Origin: Isoetes taiwanensis
Taxonomy: Eukaryota > Streptophyta > Lycopodiopsida > Isoetales > Isoetaceae
Assembly (NCBI GenBank): GCA_021234155.1
Contig: JAJEKV010000014.1
Coordinates: forward strand, 5,101,563 to 5,165,562
Direction of reading: 5' to 3'
DNA: 64,000 nt
Positions within the stretch are counted from its first letter, which is position 1; the number at the start of each line of letters is the position of its first letter. Of this stretch, positions 10,247 through 21,620 are shown in pieces. The position numbers and the translations under genes were made by a program. Under the pieces are notes generated by a model that saw nothing but the letters and a program-made list of their open reading frames with translations, had not been told where the DNA came from and did not search any database.

Positions 10247-10870
10247 CATCAGGAAGACAGTGTATCCATAATGTAAAATAGATGCTTGATATGGGTTTAC
10301 GGATGTAGAAGCATTTGAGTTACAAGCTCTGGCAAGTTCCAAGGTGCTTTGAGGCTTTGTTAGAGTTTAGTCAACGTCAACATTTTTTTTTAGGGAAGAA
10401 TATGTTTGAGTAAAGCCTGCATGAGTTACAGATTTAGGCCAGTTCAACATTATTGTTGTTGAACTTAGGTTCGTTGATTGTGATTATCTTCGACGAGAGG
10501 TTATCTATGTTGTTTTTTTAATGTTTTTGGCATCCATTGCATTGTTCTAAATTGGTCCATGTCTTCCATCAATGAATGTATCTTGAAGGTTCTGTTCCAC
10601 AGAGGTTTAGGTATTTCAATGTTGCGCTTGTCAATGTCATTGTTGTTGTTTTTTGATGTAGATCACTTTTCTTTTTTTTGTTGCTTCTTATTTCTTGATC
10701 TCAATGTAAAACACCTTCTAGAGATGTATAAGAGTGGTTAGTACCATTTTATATCGGGAAATTAGCGTTTGGGAGTAGGTTGCATTATCTCGCTAATTTG
10801 TGCCTGCGTTTTGTTTCTAGCTTATTCCATTTTAAGGATGTCACTTGCATGCATATTGTTAGCGGTCAGA
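10247..10870 (-). repeat. Third copy of the Helitron-derived repeat, inner part
   Basis: The sequence aligns with about 5950-6500 of the left arm, including the CGACGAGAGGTTATCTATGTTG block, but is clearly more diverged than the two arms are from each other. It is therefore an older copy. Confidence 0.7.
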
Positions 10871-12530
10871 CAGTTTAGATATTCCGACGATATCGTGGAT
10901 AGTTTATAGTGTTTTTAATTACCATGTCAATGTGTTGTTGTCATGAATACTAATGCCAGTTTCACAATTCTTAATTGATCATATTTCCTGACTCTTGATA
11001 GCATGACATATAAAAGGCCCGGTGAGAAGGCTTCTCTCACTATAATTATAGCATTGCCTCTACTATGTGCCTTATAGTCCAGAAAATACAAAGGAATACA
11101 CATTTCAAAAATGTCCAGGCTTAAAATGATGCATGATCTGGCCAAAAAGCACCTACATATTAGTACGAAAAAAGCTCAAAAATAAACCATTCTATATGTT
11201 CAGATGGTTCATATGAGATTTCAAGGCGAAACCCCTTGCTTGTGACTTGTAGGCTATGATTGCATAATGCAAGGACATTGGGAAGGTTTTATTTGTAATG
11301 GTGATGTTTGTTGTGGTATTTGTACTCAACCTTTGTCCCCCTTCGCTCCATATAATATTGCAAACTATCATTGATGTGGCCAGTTATATTTGCCATGTTA
11401 TTGATTTTATTTTGCTTGTGTTAGGGTAGATGTCGACTTATGCAACTATTAAATTATTTTGGTTGCAGGTGAACATGAAATGTCGTCCACGGTTGATATT
11501 ATCATCACCTTACAACCTATTGCAATACAAGGTATTTTTTGGAATGTGTGTTCCGTATGTATGGTTTAGAAAATTTCAAAAGAAAAATGAAAAACAAAAA
11601 AACCTTCCAGTCACATATTGTAGCAGAATCACCAAAAAATCCCTTCTATGTATGATATATATGAATAGTTTAAGCCCGAAAGAAGACCTCATTTGGCTCA
11701 CACACCTTGTTCATATGGCTAAAACTATGTGCACTCATTTTATGCAAGATCTGCTAATTCGTTGGTTCTAGTTGCAGTTGAGTTGTTTGAAATAGCTTGT
11801 GCATAGTATACTTGTTGAAGAAGTTTACGTCTTCATATATAGGTGCCGAGGACAGTGGAATTTAGTCGAGGCAGCTTAAGGCAGCATTTTGGTTGGTAAT
11901 TGTATCTTTTAGTGTGTCAAGGAATTCTTTCTCGATTGGCTATCTCAATCTTATGATGTTCGGGATTGCGGAATAATCCAAGTCATGTGAGTGTATTGAT
12001 GTTTCAAGATTGTATTTCTTTGTTTGTTAAAAGTGCAAGGTTTGACATTGGAGTATTTTTAATGACATCAAATTAATGGCACTTCTGCATAGTCTTTAAA
12101 TAGTATGATGCATCTTATTGTGATCAATTCTTCCATTAGGGTGCATGCTACCTCAGAAATCTGCTGAAGTACCATGTTTAATGTGATGGTTGTAGATATT
12201 TCATTAACTATTAATGCATCAAAACCATTTGTTTGCTGGTATCTTACGCATATTCTTTGTATTATGTGAGATCATTGGTTTCTTATGAAGATTTCAAATT
12301 GATGATGAATTGTCACGACTTGTCTTGATATCCAGAGTTGCTATGCCAATAATTGTGTAACAATGGGTCGTTTTCCTGTTTGAATGTAGCATCGTAGGAG
12401 GTGTTTGATCAAGACTATTTTTCCTGAACCTGGGGCCTCTGATACAATGTGGATGCCTTGAGGAACATTGCACAATAATGAGGAGATAGTTTCTTGCTCA
12501 AATGCTAATGCATTGTTATGTATATCTAGG
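10871..12530 (-). pseudogene. Helitron PIF1-type helicase pseudogene, both RecA halves
   Basis: At 12416-12436 the minus strand encodes APGSGKI, preceded by VPQGIHIVSE and followed by KHLLRCYIQTGKRPIV. This is the P-loop (Walker A) region of a PIF1/Helitron helicase, with the usual Thr/Ser after the Lys replaced by Ile. The C-terminal block (LLYVMLSRVRKYDQLRIV) follows at 10927-11145. Between them are in-frame stops and two insertions (about 11080-11230 and 11470-11760) absent from the related spacer at 6715-7084. The enzyme cannot be made from this copy. It is the most complete helicase remnant in the window. Confidence 0.7.
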
Positions 12531-12612
12531 AAATGGTTATTCTTCTATTTGAGTGATGTTGTTGTATGATCTAACTATGGGGGATGCTGCCTAGTGGCGT
12601 GCAGTTAAAATA

Positions 12613-12635
12613 CTATCTATCTATCTATCTATCTA
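12613..12635. repeat. (CTAT)n microsatellite
   Basis: About six CTAT units lie just upstream of the helicase remnant. Confidence 0.9.
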
Positions 12636-12869
12636 ACTTTGCAAAAAGTTAGATGTAACTTTGCCTTGGCATGCTAGGTTCTTCGGTCGCTGAGATTTTC
12701 TTTGTCAATGGCGTAGCATATAGCTTTGCACTTTGTATTATCCAGGTTGGATATGTCTAGTTTTTTATATCGCCAATGTTAAAGACAAGGTTAACGTATG
12801 GTTCATACTTCATGGCATACTTCAGCAAGTAACATGATCAACGTCCATTTGTATGTTCATGTGTGCTCC

Positions 12870-13058
12870 TCATGAAGACCAAATAGTCTTGTGATGGCGT
12901 ATTGGCCAACAGAATGGCATAATGCTTGTTCCAGTTGTCGAATTTGGTCTTCCATACAATTTTAGGAAATTCTTTATAAAAGGATTGTGCCCTAATAGGA
13001 ATCCTAACAAAGATATTATGCTTGCTTCATGGTTAGCATCCATTGGTAAATCAATCAT
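12870..13058 (-). pseudogene. Possible Helitron Rep/helicase linker fragment
   Basis: The 62-residue frame includes LLGFLLGHNPFIKNFLK. A motif of the type NPF/Y-x-x-x-F occurs in the N-terminal part of many plant Helitron proteins upstream of the helicase. The fragment lies on the same strand about 400 bases upstream of the helicase remnant, where such a region would be expected. The similarity is short and I hold it loosely. Confidence 0.3.
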
Positions 13059-13196
13059 GTCACCTATGCAATGAGTGGACTTCTAGCAATGAGCGGTGCA
13101 TTGGGTTCTAAATGCAATGTTATTGTTTTGTCACTACTTCAATGGAAACGTCAATAAACAACAAGAATTAAGTGTAAAAGATGAGAAACATCAACA

Positions 13197-13640
13197 TTTT
13201 TTTTTTTTTGAAGAACTGTGTCATCAATATATTAAAAGAATGGTATGTTACAAAGCAAGTGAAGAGGAAGGAGAACTGCCCCAAAGAGACAGCGATACCT
13301 CGACACTCCACAACAAACTCACAGAAAAACTGCAACTCTTTCACTGTATAAACCGACCATCACCATCTACAACACCCAAGAAGTCCCGCCAAATGGCAAA
13401 CTTCTACAAATCCGGGAACACCGAGAAAGCTTTGAAATAGCTTGTACCGAGTTTGTTCAGAGGGCAAGGAGTTTCAAATCCCCCGAAGATCCACAAATGA
13501 AATCAGCCACATCAACCAAGCCGCCACGCATGGTCAAGGCTTGTTAGTAGAGCGCCAAGCACCAGATACACATGAAGCGGCAAGAATCGGCTAGTCAATC
13601 TCACACCAAACGAGCCCTAACCCAATCCTGGCAACCGCAT
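13197..13640 (-). mobile_element. LINE 3' end (poly-T on the plus strand)
   Basis: A run of 14 T at 13197-13211 is followed by sequence whose reverse complement ends TTTTAATATATTGATGACAC then AGTTCTTC and poly(A). This is a common form for the 3' end of plant L1-type LINEs. The element would run to higher coordinates on the minus strand. No reverse transcriptase is recognisable upstream, so it is truncated, or interrupted by the tandem repeats that follow. Confidence 0.5.
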
Positions 13641-15030
13641 GTGAGGGCATAAAACCGTTAATGCTCCACGGTCTCATGATGAAGGCCACAACAAAACCAT
13701 TTGCTCACACCCGCCTAAACCCGACTCACAAGGGCATTCACCACGATTATGTGAGATCATTGGTTTTTAGGCAACAACCGGTTAACCAAATTGATGTGTA
13801 CATGGAAACCAATTTTTTTGGTGCATACTTTCACCAAATTGTACATGGAAACCAATTTTTACTGGTGCATACTCACACAATTATTGTGGACTAAACTGAC
13901 TCACAAGGGCATTCACCCTGATACAGGTGCAAATTTTAGGCAACAACCAGCTTAACCATGGATGCATTTTTTACCGGTGCATACTCACACAATTATTATG
14001 GAGCTTATCCTGCTGCCTTATGGCGCATAAAGTGGAGGACATGCATAGGCACAAGTTCTACCACGCCGGGGATCATCATCGTGATAACCCCAAGAACCAA
14101 CTCCCAAAGCTAAACATACATCGCCGGTCTTGAACCCTGACCAAGTGCACATTTATTTTGGCATTACTAAGCCTATACAAACTCACCACACATCCCTTGG
14201 GCAAAACTTTAGCCATACATGCACACTTTGTATGTATTGGGATAGAATCCCGTCGTGAAGTCGGGGAAATTTTAGGCAACAACCGGTTAACCCGGTCCCA
14301 AAGTACATGGAAACCAATTTTTTAAGGTGAGCAGTTAATCCTAGTACATGGAAACCAATTTTTTACCGGGTGCATACTCACACAATTATTGTGGAGGTTA
14401 TCCTCTATTGTCTTATGGCGACATTCTTCTAGGACATGCATAGACACAAGTTCTACCACGCCGGGATCATCATCGATGGTAACCCCAAGAACCAACTCCC
14501 AAAGCTAAACATACATTTTGTTGGGGGTTGAACCCCCGACCAAGTGCACATTTATTTTGGCATTACTAGGCCTATACCAACTCACCACACATCCGTTGGG
14601 CAAAACTTTAGCCATACATGCACACTTTGTAGGCAGGATAGAATCCCGCCTCAGGAAGTCGGGGATATTTTAGGCAACAACCAGTTAACCAGTCCCAGTG
14701 TACATGAAAACCAATTTTTACTGGTGCATACTCACACAATTATTGTGGAGCTTATCTTGCTGCCTTATGGCAGACAAAGTGGAGGACATGCATAGGCACA
14801 AGTTCTACCACGTCGGGGATCATCATCGTATAACCCCAAAGAACCAACTCCCAAAGCTAAACATACATCGCCGTGGTTGAACCCCTGACCAAGTGCACAT
14901 TTATTTTGGCATTACTAGGCCTATACCAACTCACCACACATCCGTTGGGCAAAACTTTAGGCATACATGGACACTTTGAAGGCAGGATAGAATCTCGCCT
15001 TAGGAATTTAGTGGGGAAAGTGAGCTCCAT
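13641..15030. repeat. Tandem repeat array, unit about 340-400 bp
   Basis: The word TTTTAGGCAACAACC recurs at 13765, 13934, 14270 and 14668. The block TTTATTTTGGCATTACTA recurs near 14151, 14550 and 14900. Spacing varies (169, 336, 398 bp) because of internal duplications of GTACATGGAAACCAATTTTT. Each full unit also carries GAACCCCTGACCAAGTGCAC and CAACTCACCACACATCC. No coding function is visible; open frames such as 14544-14795 are shadows of the unit. Confidence 0.85.
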
Positions 15031-15480
15031 GTCCACGTCCAAACCGAGCGCCATCGAGAACCCGGAAGCTGCAGAGACCACTTGCCATACAATTTTAGGT
15101 GTCATGAATAGCCAAAGACCCCGGAACAAGACCATACAAAACAAGAAGACACAACATCCGGATGAACCTTCCAAACCTGCACCACCACATCATCCTGAGG
15201 GACTATAGGTATGTGTAGCGGAATACTCCCCGCCACTTGTTCCCAGATAGCCCGGTCACTGCCCCTCAGGCGAAAGCGAGCTCGAAAGAACTCCCACGAA
15301 GCTAGTTGACCACCCCAATACCAACATCAACAATTGACATACATATATTGGACTGAATAATGTTGTAGACGGATAGCTTGGTATGTTTGATGCAATTTGA
15401 GCATACTTTGCAACCAAGCCCATTTGTTGTGAAGTAGTGGTAGAGAAAAGGATTGCAGAGAGGCTGGGAGGAGGCACATC
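15031..15480. other. Possible LINE 3' UTR, minus strand
   Basis: Minus-strand frames here (14857-15174, 15256-15477) are Phe/Leu/Ser-rich with no domain I know. The sequence may belong to the same element as the tail at 13197, but there is no motif to confirm it. Confidence 0.3.
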
Positions 15481-15700
15481 ATTTGTTGGGATTCCTATGG
15501 CGCTAACTCAAATATGCATGGGTTTTAATATGAAGTATTGCTGCATGTAGCACAAACATGTAGGAAATGTACTATATTTATGGTGATTCTGTTCCAACTT
15601 CCGTGATGTTTTGCTATTTCTAACCACGAGTCTACGCTCGGTTGTAAATTTATCTTTCTAAGTTTTCGTCTCCTCTGTTTTTGTATTATTATGCTTGCTT

Positions 15701-15772
15701 TTCATGGCTACTTTTTTGGGATTAGTGGCCAACATATTCATGGCTGCTTTTTTGGGATTATTGGCCAATGTT
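15701..15772. repeat. 36-bp tandem duplication
   Basis: TTCATGGCTACTTTTTTGGG starts at 15701 and, with one change, at 15737. Confidence 0.9.
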
Positions 15773-15796
15773 TACAATGAACTATGGAATCCATAT

Positions 15797-16052
15797 GTTT
15801 TTACGCATATGAAACATTATTATGTTTGGGAGTACATTCTCTTGTTATTTTGTGACATACATTGAATGCTTCAAGTCCAAGAATGACAATAGTTTACACA
15901 TATGCAACATTATTAAAGCCTAAGAATGAGAGTAGTAGTTTACACATATGAAACATTATTAAGAATAGTTTACACATATGAAACATTATTATGTTCGGGA
16001 GTACATTCTGTTGTTATTTTATGACATACCTGGAATGCTTGAAGTCCAAGAA
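15797..16052. repeat. Partly nested local duplications
   Basis: An ~85-bp unit (CATATGAAACATTATTATG to AATGCTTCAAGTCCAAGAA) occurs at about 15800-15885 and 15970-16052. Two further short copies of TTTACACATATGAAACATTA lie between them. Confidence 0.85.
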
Positions 16053-16647
16053 AAACAATAGGTAAGAGAGGCACTGGATGCACAATCTGAAAGAGCCGTT
16101 TAGGAATAGAATCACAAAAATATTCAGGGTTTGGTTACATTAAGAATGAAATCGATAGTTGAACAAGATACTTATTTGAATAGAGCATCTCATTATTTAA
16201 GGGCATGGTTTTTATTTATTTTTATTAATTGCAGGTCATTACTCGTTCAGAATAATACATAGATCAATAGCAGTCAAAGGCTTGATATGCGGGCCATTTG
16301 ATCTGTTCAAAAATATTATGAGGATGGCCATGGACAGGGACTCTGGTAATACCAGAAGAACAACCATTGTGAGCTCTTAAAGCACATAGCTTCATGAAAT
16401 GAAGCGTGGTAGGCATGTTGTCAGCCAATTCAATAGTTGCAGAATCACATGCATTTTATTTCAGGGATGACTTTAGGTCCTTTAGAGAATTTTGTGATAT
16501 GTTCCAAACGAAGAACTTGTATATTGTAATGCCCCTGACCATGTGGCAAAATAATGGAAGCCAATGATTCAAAAATAGAAGATTACCTGAGGATCCTTGT
16601 TGAAGGCAGCAATCCACTGTAAAGCAGTTGCCAGAAGAAGGAAAAGC

Positions 16648-16716
16648 TTAGTCGAAACTAGATTGTGCTTCATCAAACCAACCCATTCGACCAAGAAGAT
16701 CAATCATGCAGCTACA
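16648..16716 (-). pseudogene. Pentatricopeptide repeat (PPR) protein fragment
   Basis: The minus frame reads CSCMIDLLGRMGWFDEAQ. It matches the signature (H)YxCMVDLLGRAGRLDEA found before the E domain of plant PPR proteins, which bind organellar RNA. A second weak PPR-like stretch, CDGVNTLTNLQGAGNKQIQTF, lies at about 17230-17310 on the same strand. The order along the minus strand fits one degenerate PPR gene. Most of the gene is unrecognisable. Confidence 0.45.
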
Positions 16717-18167
16717 GCGTCCAAGCATCTGTAATACTATTCTTTGCTCCCATGGAAATAAAATAATAATAGCCATTTGTCCACCATGTATACATGGCTG
16801 CAGGTTGAGAGAATGCTGCAAATCTAAAATCATCAGAAATAGCATAGTACCATGTCGGCATGGAATAGCAATGCTTCCACATGCATATTTAAAATAGTAC
16901 TACAATGGGTATGGATATAATAGGCAGGTAGAGTAGAAATAGGTGCATCAGATATACATTAACAGTTCAGAGGTGAGAGGCAGAACTTGTTTTTTAAAAC
17001 TGAACGGCTAAACTTTTAGATGACGCAAAATGCGAACCATTCCTAGCTTGCAGCAGTAACAATTTTTTCCAGTTTCTCAAAGAGAAGTTGAGCGTCTTGG
17101 CATGAAAGCTGGTGATAAATGCTGATTTCATTTATAAGATGAAGCAAGAATATTTTTAATGCCATGGTTACAACTAGTTGTCAATTATAATCAATAAACT
17201 AGTTCCTTGAATCAACTCTACAAAAAGTCTGAATTTGTTTATTTCCAGCTCCCTGTAGATTTGTTAAAGTATTTACTCCATCACATAAATAACATGAAGT
17301 ATAATCATACTTATGTTTCCTTCTTTGGGCGTTGTGCATTAGTTGGCCCGACTCAGCTCGTCTCATAGCTTGGGTTGATGGGAATCTGGTCCTAAACATA
17401 TCTGCTTCAAAGGAATGTTCTGCTCTAAAGGGATATGAATCGAAGATAACTTGAACATCTAATAAGCTAAACCTTCTGTATACTCTGCTTCCTAAAAAAT
17501 TTTGGAAATAACAAAACTGAGCAGTGATCGCGTCTTGGGGGACTGAACAAGCATGTCAGGAATAGAAGACCAAGACAATGATAAAATGACGTGTTGGAGA
17601 AATAGCCATGGACAAGCATTGTAAGATAAATATGCACATCAAAAGAAACATAAGTTTAGAAATCAAACCTGTAATTGAACTTAACTGAACACCAGTCTCT
17701 TGCATGAAGCTGCAAAATATTGTACAATCGTCAGGGAGAATCAGTTATTTTATACCTTCAAGAACCATGTGCAGGTCTAACGAATTAAAATCCGTCGTCT
17801 AGAAACAAATATCCTAGGGCATACGAATGTAGAAACCGAGCAAAAACAAGGGCGTGCGTCTTCTACAAAGTAATATTTTAGGGCTTAAAAAATATAAGAA
17901 CGGAGCAAAGATAAGGGCTTGAGAAATTGACGGATAAGAGGATCTACTTTCTGCTAAGATCTTCAGTAAGAAGGCTAGCGCTGCTTGCGTTCCGCAACAG
18001 TCGTGTAATTTCTCTCGTGATTTCTCTCCGTTTCTTTAGACGTTGCTTCCATACGTCGACTTTATTTTGCTTGCATTTTCTATGCTGCCAGGTGGTGCTG
18101 CCTACATGAAGAAATGGAAGTTGGGTATCTAATCAATTCCGCAAAGCAGGTCTAGAGGGCCCTCCAT
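16717..18167. other. Mostly unassigned; possible decayed PPR gene
   Basis: Apart from the weak PPR-like stretch near 17230-17310 (minus), nothing is recognisable. A 60-codon plus-strand frame at 17927-18109 is Arg/Leu/Phe-rich and has no support. Confidence 0.35.
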
Positions 18168-18303
18168 TTAGGCTGGGTTCACATGCACCTTCACAACCCA
18201 CACCATCAGGTAAAAGGGCTCACCGTTTTACGCCCATCATCGCCCACCATCGCCCACAGGCCCCCTCTCCAGCGATGGTTGCACGTGAACCGGCCCTTAG
18301 GCT
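18168..18303. mobile_element. Small TIR element with 7-bp target duplication
   Basis: A 122-bp segment (18175-18296) is flanked by the direct repeat TTAGGCT at 18168-18174 and 18297-18303. Its ends are inverted: GGGTTCACATGCACC on the left against GGTTGCACGTGAACC on the right. The centre has three CGCCCAYCAT-type units. Size, imperfect inverted ends and a 7-bp duplication suit a non-autonomous DNA transposon, perhaps hAT-like (hAT usually makes 8 bp). Confidence 0.65.
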
Positions 18304-18463
18304 CAATTCACGCAGGGTTCTAAATTTTATGAAAATTTAGGTAAACAAAATCCTTTTAGCTTTGAGATAAACAGGACATCTCAAACTTCCGCAGGACGTG
18401 TCCAATCCAATACAAAAATAGTAGGACAAAGTCCAATTTATTTAAGAAAAAAAAAATCCACAA

Positions 18464-19390
18464 ATATAATAGAATATAATAGAGTTTTTATCGTCCACGA
18501 AGACAACTGGCCTATGGGACCAAAAAAAGAGGCGCAGCAAACATACTACTATCCAACTTAAAAAGATCCCGCCTTGAAGGGTTTTCGGGGGGAAAACCGT
18601 GACAGGAATAAGAGTGTTGTCAAACTGTACAGACATCTATCATGAGGGGAAAGAAATATGTACACATATCAGGCGAATGCCTGAGGACCGAGCTGGTCCC
18701 CTTGATCCATGACCTCTTGAAGGTATGATCCCAGCATCGGCATCGAGGCCGTGCTCAACATCTCATGCAGGGGCTGGCCAGGCCAGACCAGTTTAGCATA
18801 GCGTGTCCGAATTTCATCATATAACAGACATAAATCAGTTGCCTGGTGATCTGGTGTAGAAGTTGAGCTCCATTGCCTCCATTGTCAGCAAGCCATCTCT
18901 CCAACTGATCAATGTACATGCCAAATAGTGTGGGAGACAGAGGGCATCCCTGGCGGACCCCGATACTGCTCTCAATGGTTGGCTCGCTGGTTGCAGCCGG
19001 CCTGAGCATGTCTCATATAACCTGTGTTGCAAACACTGAGCTGATCATGATGGTCCGGTAATTGGCCCGGCAGTGTGGGTCTCCTGCCTTTTAGATTGGG
19101 ACAACCCTACTAGTGGTCCACTATGGGAGGAAACCTTCAAGTAACGTCCTGTTGAACATGGCGATGAGTACCGGTACCATGGATGGTCCAGCCCACTTGA
19201 GTAACTCTGCCTGCATGCCGTCGAGGTCTGGCGCTTTTCCATTGGCTAGATGCTGTAGCCCTTGCGCTACCTCTGCCTCTATGATTTCCAGCACCAGGCC
19301 CTGCTGCGGGGGTAATGCTCCATATGCACCCTCGGGATTGTAGAGCTGCTGTAGGTATTGCCCCCATTGCTCGGGAAAGAATAATCAAAG
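18464..19390 (-). mobile_element. 5'-truncated LINE, copy 1 of the (TATTC)n-tail family
   Basis: The 3' UTR (18470-18660) matches that of the LINE at 48748-53840: both contain TTTTATCGTCCACG, ACTGGCCTATGGGACC and an AAAACC-rich block, and both end in a TATTC-like short repeat, not poly(A). Upstream on the minus strand is reverse-transcriptase sequence: NGKAPDLDGMQAELLKWAG near 19240-19180, TSRVVPI near 19095, then SIGVRQGCPLSPTLFG and YIDQLERWLADN (18980-18880). An in-frame TAG splits the first block. The part encoding the DFxKAFD motif, present in the second copy, is missing. The element is dead. Confidence 0.8.
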
Positions 19391-20950
19391 AGAGCTAAGG
19401 CATTAGGAATTTACACTCTGCAATCTATACAAAAGAAAAAAGGATAGCTTACTTATGATGAGGGCTGAAGTGTAGTATGCATGCCAAGAAGACCTAATAA
19501 TACAAATGCTAAGCACATAAGTATAATGTTTTGGAATCGTCATGGACAGTGGGTATGCATTATCTGAAATGACTTCAGTGGGATCTTTTATAGACACTAT
19601 ACTTGCCCAAGGTATTACCATAGAGCATACAACTACAACAATACTGAACTAAACTGTCATTTGGAAAACCTAATTAGATAAGATTTTCCATATCCATAAC
19701 TAACAATATCACAAATACCAAGAAAATCATGCCTACCCATATTCAACACATTGTAGATCTAACTTGCATTCACATGAAGACAGTGACCCAATTGAGTTCG
19801 AAGGATAGAGCTAATAAGCAATTGGTGACCATCAAGATGTTGAAGGCTGATGCAGTGGATGTGATATATTCAACATATAGAACAACAAATATGAGGCCAT
19901 AAGAACACAATCAACAAACACAAAGGCTTCATATTAGCATATCATGTCTACAAAGGCTAGTGCCTTTCATACACGATAGCAACTGATGGTTAAAGGCAAA
20001 GCAAGCTACCTTTAATCTTGGTTGGAATCTTCTTCAGTTCTCCATGATGGCCAGACGTATAAACACCATACACATGATGATCTCATGTACCTAAACCATA
20101 ATTGCATCTTTGCAAATCAAACGATAAGCAAGCAAAATAGATGATCCATTCATTACAGATTATTTTCAAATCCAAGGGAGCTTATAATTTCTAAGGATCC
20201 AGCTTTATTAGCCACATGCAGTAAAGTTTGCCTCTTACTCGTAAACCACACATTCAATATTCCAAGCTTACAAAGAACATAGATAAGAGATCAGACCTCT
20301 AGAAACTTAAAATACATTATAGCATATGCAGGATCTTCACGGGTTTCCATAATTTCTTACTTGTGTTCTTCATGGATCCAGATAATAATCTTGCATGGAA
20401 GCCAAGGCCTTCCTTACACATAGTTCAGCCTTCATCAAGGCAAGCCCTAGCTTGCTTATGTAGGCGTATCATGTATATCGCTCTAATGCTTTTGAGAAAA
20501 ACAGTTGGAGGAAAGGGTTCACATGGAAAATGTATTGCAAACCAAAACTTCCATGAATCGTCTTCTGCAGTGCATGTAGATGCCATTACTTTTCCTGATG
20601 CATGATCTAAGCAACAATGGGAGGCATGCCAAGGTTTCCATTTGGCCGATTCATAAGATACAGAGGTATTGTCGTGGCATGCATGCCACAATCCAACCAG
20701 AATGGAAAAAGAATTTGACTTAAGCACGCGGGATCGGATAAGACATAGCCACACGAAGCAAAAAAAAAATTTGAACTCATAAAAAGAAAACATCTCGATT
20801 TCTGGAAAGTCAGAAATATTTCAAGGCATCTAAAAGCATTTAAAATCTTAGAAAATTGATTAAAAAAAATTCCAAAAAAGTTTTCCACTAAAACCTGAAA
20901 ATTCCAATTAACAAAATAGAAATAGGGTCGGCTATTTTTACTGAGGTTCA
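19391..20950. other. Unassigned AT-rich DNA
   Basis: No motif is recognised. A 122-codon minus frame at 20425-20793 (with WKFWFAIHFPCEPFPPT) stays open but matches nothing I know. I leave it as an unsupported ORF. Confidence 0.4.
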
Positions 20951-20982
20951 ATCACGAGCTGCCACGTGGCGATCGCCTACAC

Positions 20983-21030
20983 AGCGGAATGGAAGTAGGG
21001 TCTTCCCATTCCGCGTGACCGGCTGCTCAA
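20983..21030. repeat. Palindrome related to the one at 21496
   Basis: GCGGAATGG...CCATTCCGC followed by TGACCGGCTGC parallels GGGGAATGG...CCATTCCC and TGACCGGCTCCGC at 21496-21552. The two may mark the ends of one element. Confidence 0.55.
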
Positions 21031-21091
21031 GTTCTCTTTAGGGTTTTATTTTAGGGTCGCCGCATCGCCGCCAGTTCTATGTCCGCCAGTT

Positions 21092-21149
21092 CTGCGACGA
21101 GCTTTGTAATGCGACGAGCTCTGCGACGAGCTCTGTAATGCGACGAGCT
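21092..21149. repeat. 29-bp tandem duplication
   Basis: CTGCGACGAGCTNTGTAATG occurs at 21092 and 21121. It lies within a wider region rich in GCGACGAGCT words. Confidence 0.9.
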
Positions 21150-21493
21150 TCATCTCTCTCAAAGGGCCTTGTAATGCAGGTCATCAGCAAATGCGGCAAG
21201 GTAGTGCTTCGCAGGTAGTTCAAGCTCTGTAAGCAGGTAGTTCTTCGCAGGGTCTTCTTGATTTTTTGCAGTTTTTCTTGAAGTGAGGGGTTTTCTTTGC
21301 AGATAACAGATCATTTCTCCGCAGATAGTAGAAGAAGGTCTTTTTTCTTGTTTTTTCCACAGATAGCAGATCGCCGGATCTGCATATGCTGTCTTCGCAG
21401 ATGCTTTCTTCGCTGGATCTTTGAAAGAACAGCAAAGAAATCTGCAAAACACCTTAAATATGTCGGATCTGCCAGCTGCCTCCCCCATTTCTA

Positions 21494-21620
21494 TTTTGTA
21501 GGGGAATGGAGGTTGGTCCTCCATTCCCGGTTTTCGATGACCGGCTCCGCTTAACGCCCGGCCATGGGACCCCATTTAGAATCGGGAATGGAGTCCCAAC
21601 CTCCATTCCCCTATACAAGA
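21494..21620. repeat. Inverted repeat, ~36-bp arms
   Basis: The left arm (about 21494-21531) contains GTAGGGGAATGGAGGTTGG and the right arm (about 21583-21620) its reverse complement, with a ~50-bp GC-rich centre. The left arm is itself palindromic. It could be a small MITE or one end of a larger one. Confidence 0.6.

Noticed and set aside
21159-21575. 138-codon minus-strand ORF
   Set aside because: It is built from locally repeated words (GCAGATAG, TCTTCGCAG) and runs into the palindromic element. The Lys/Thr-rich product matches no family.
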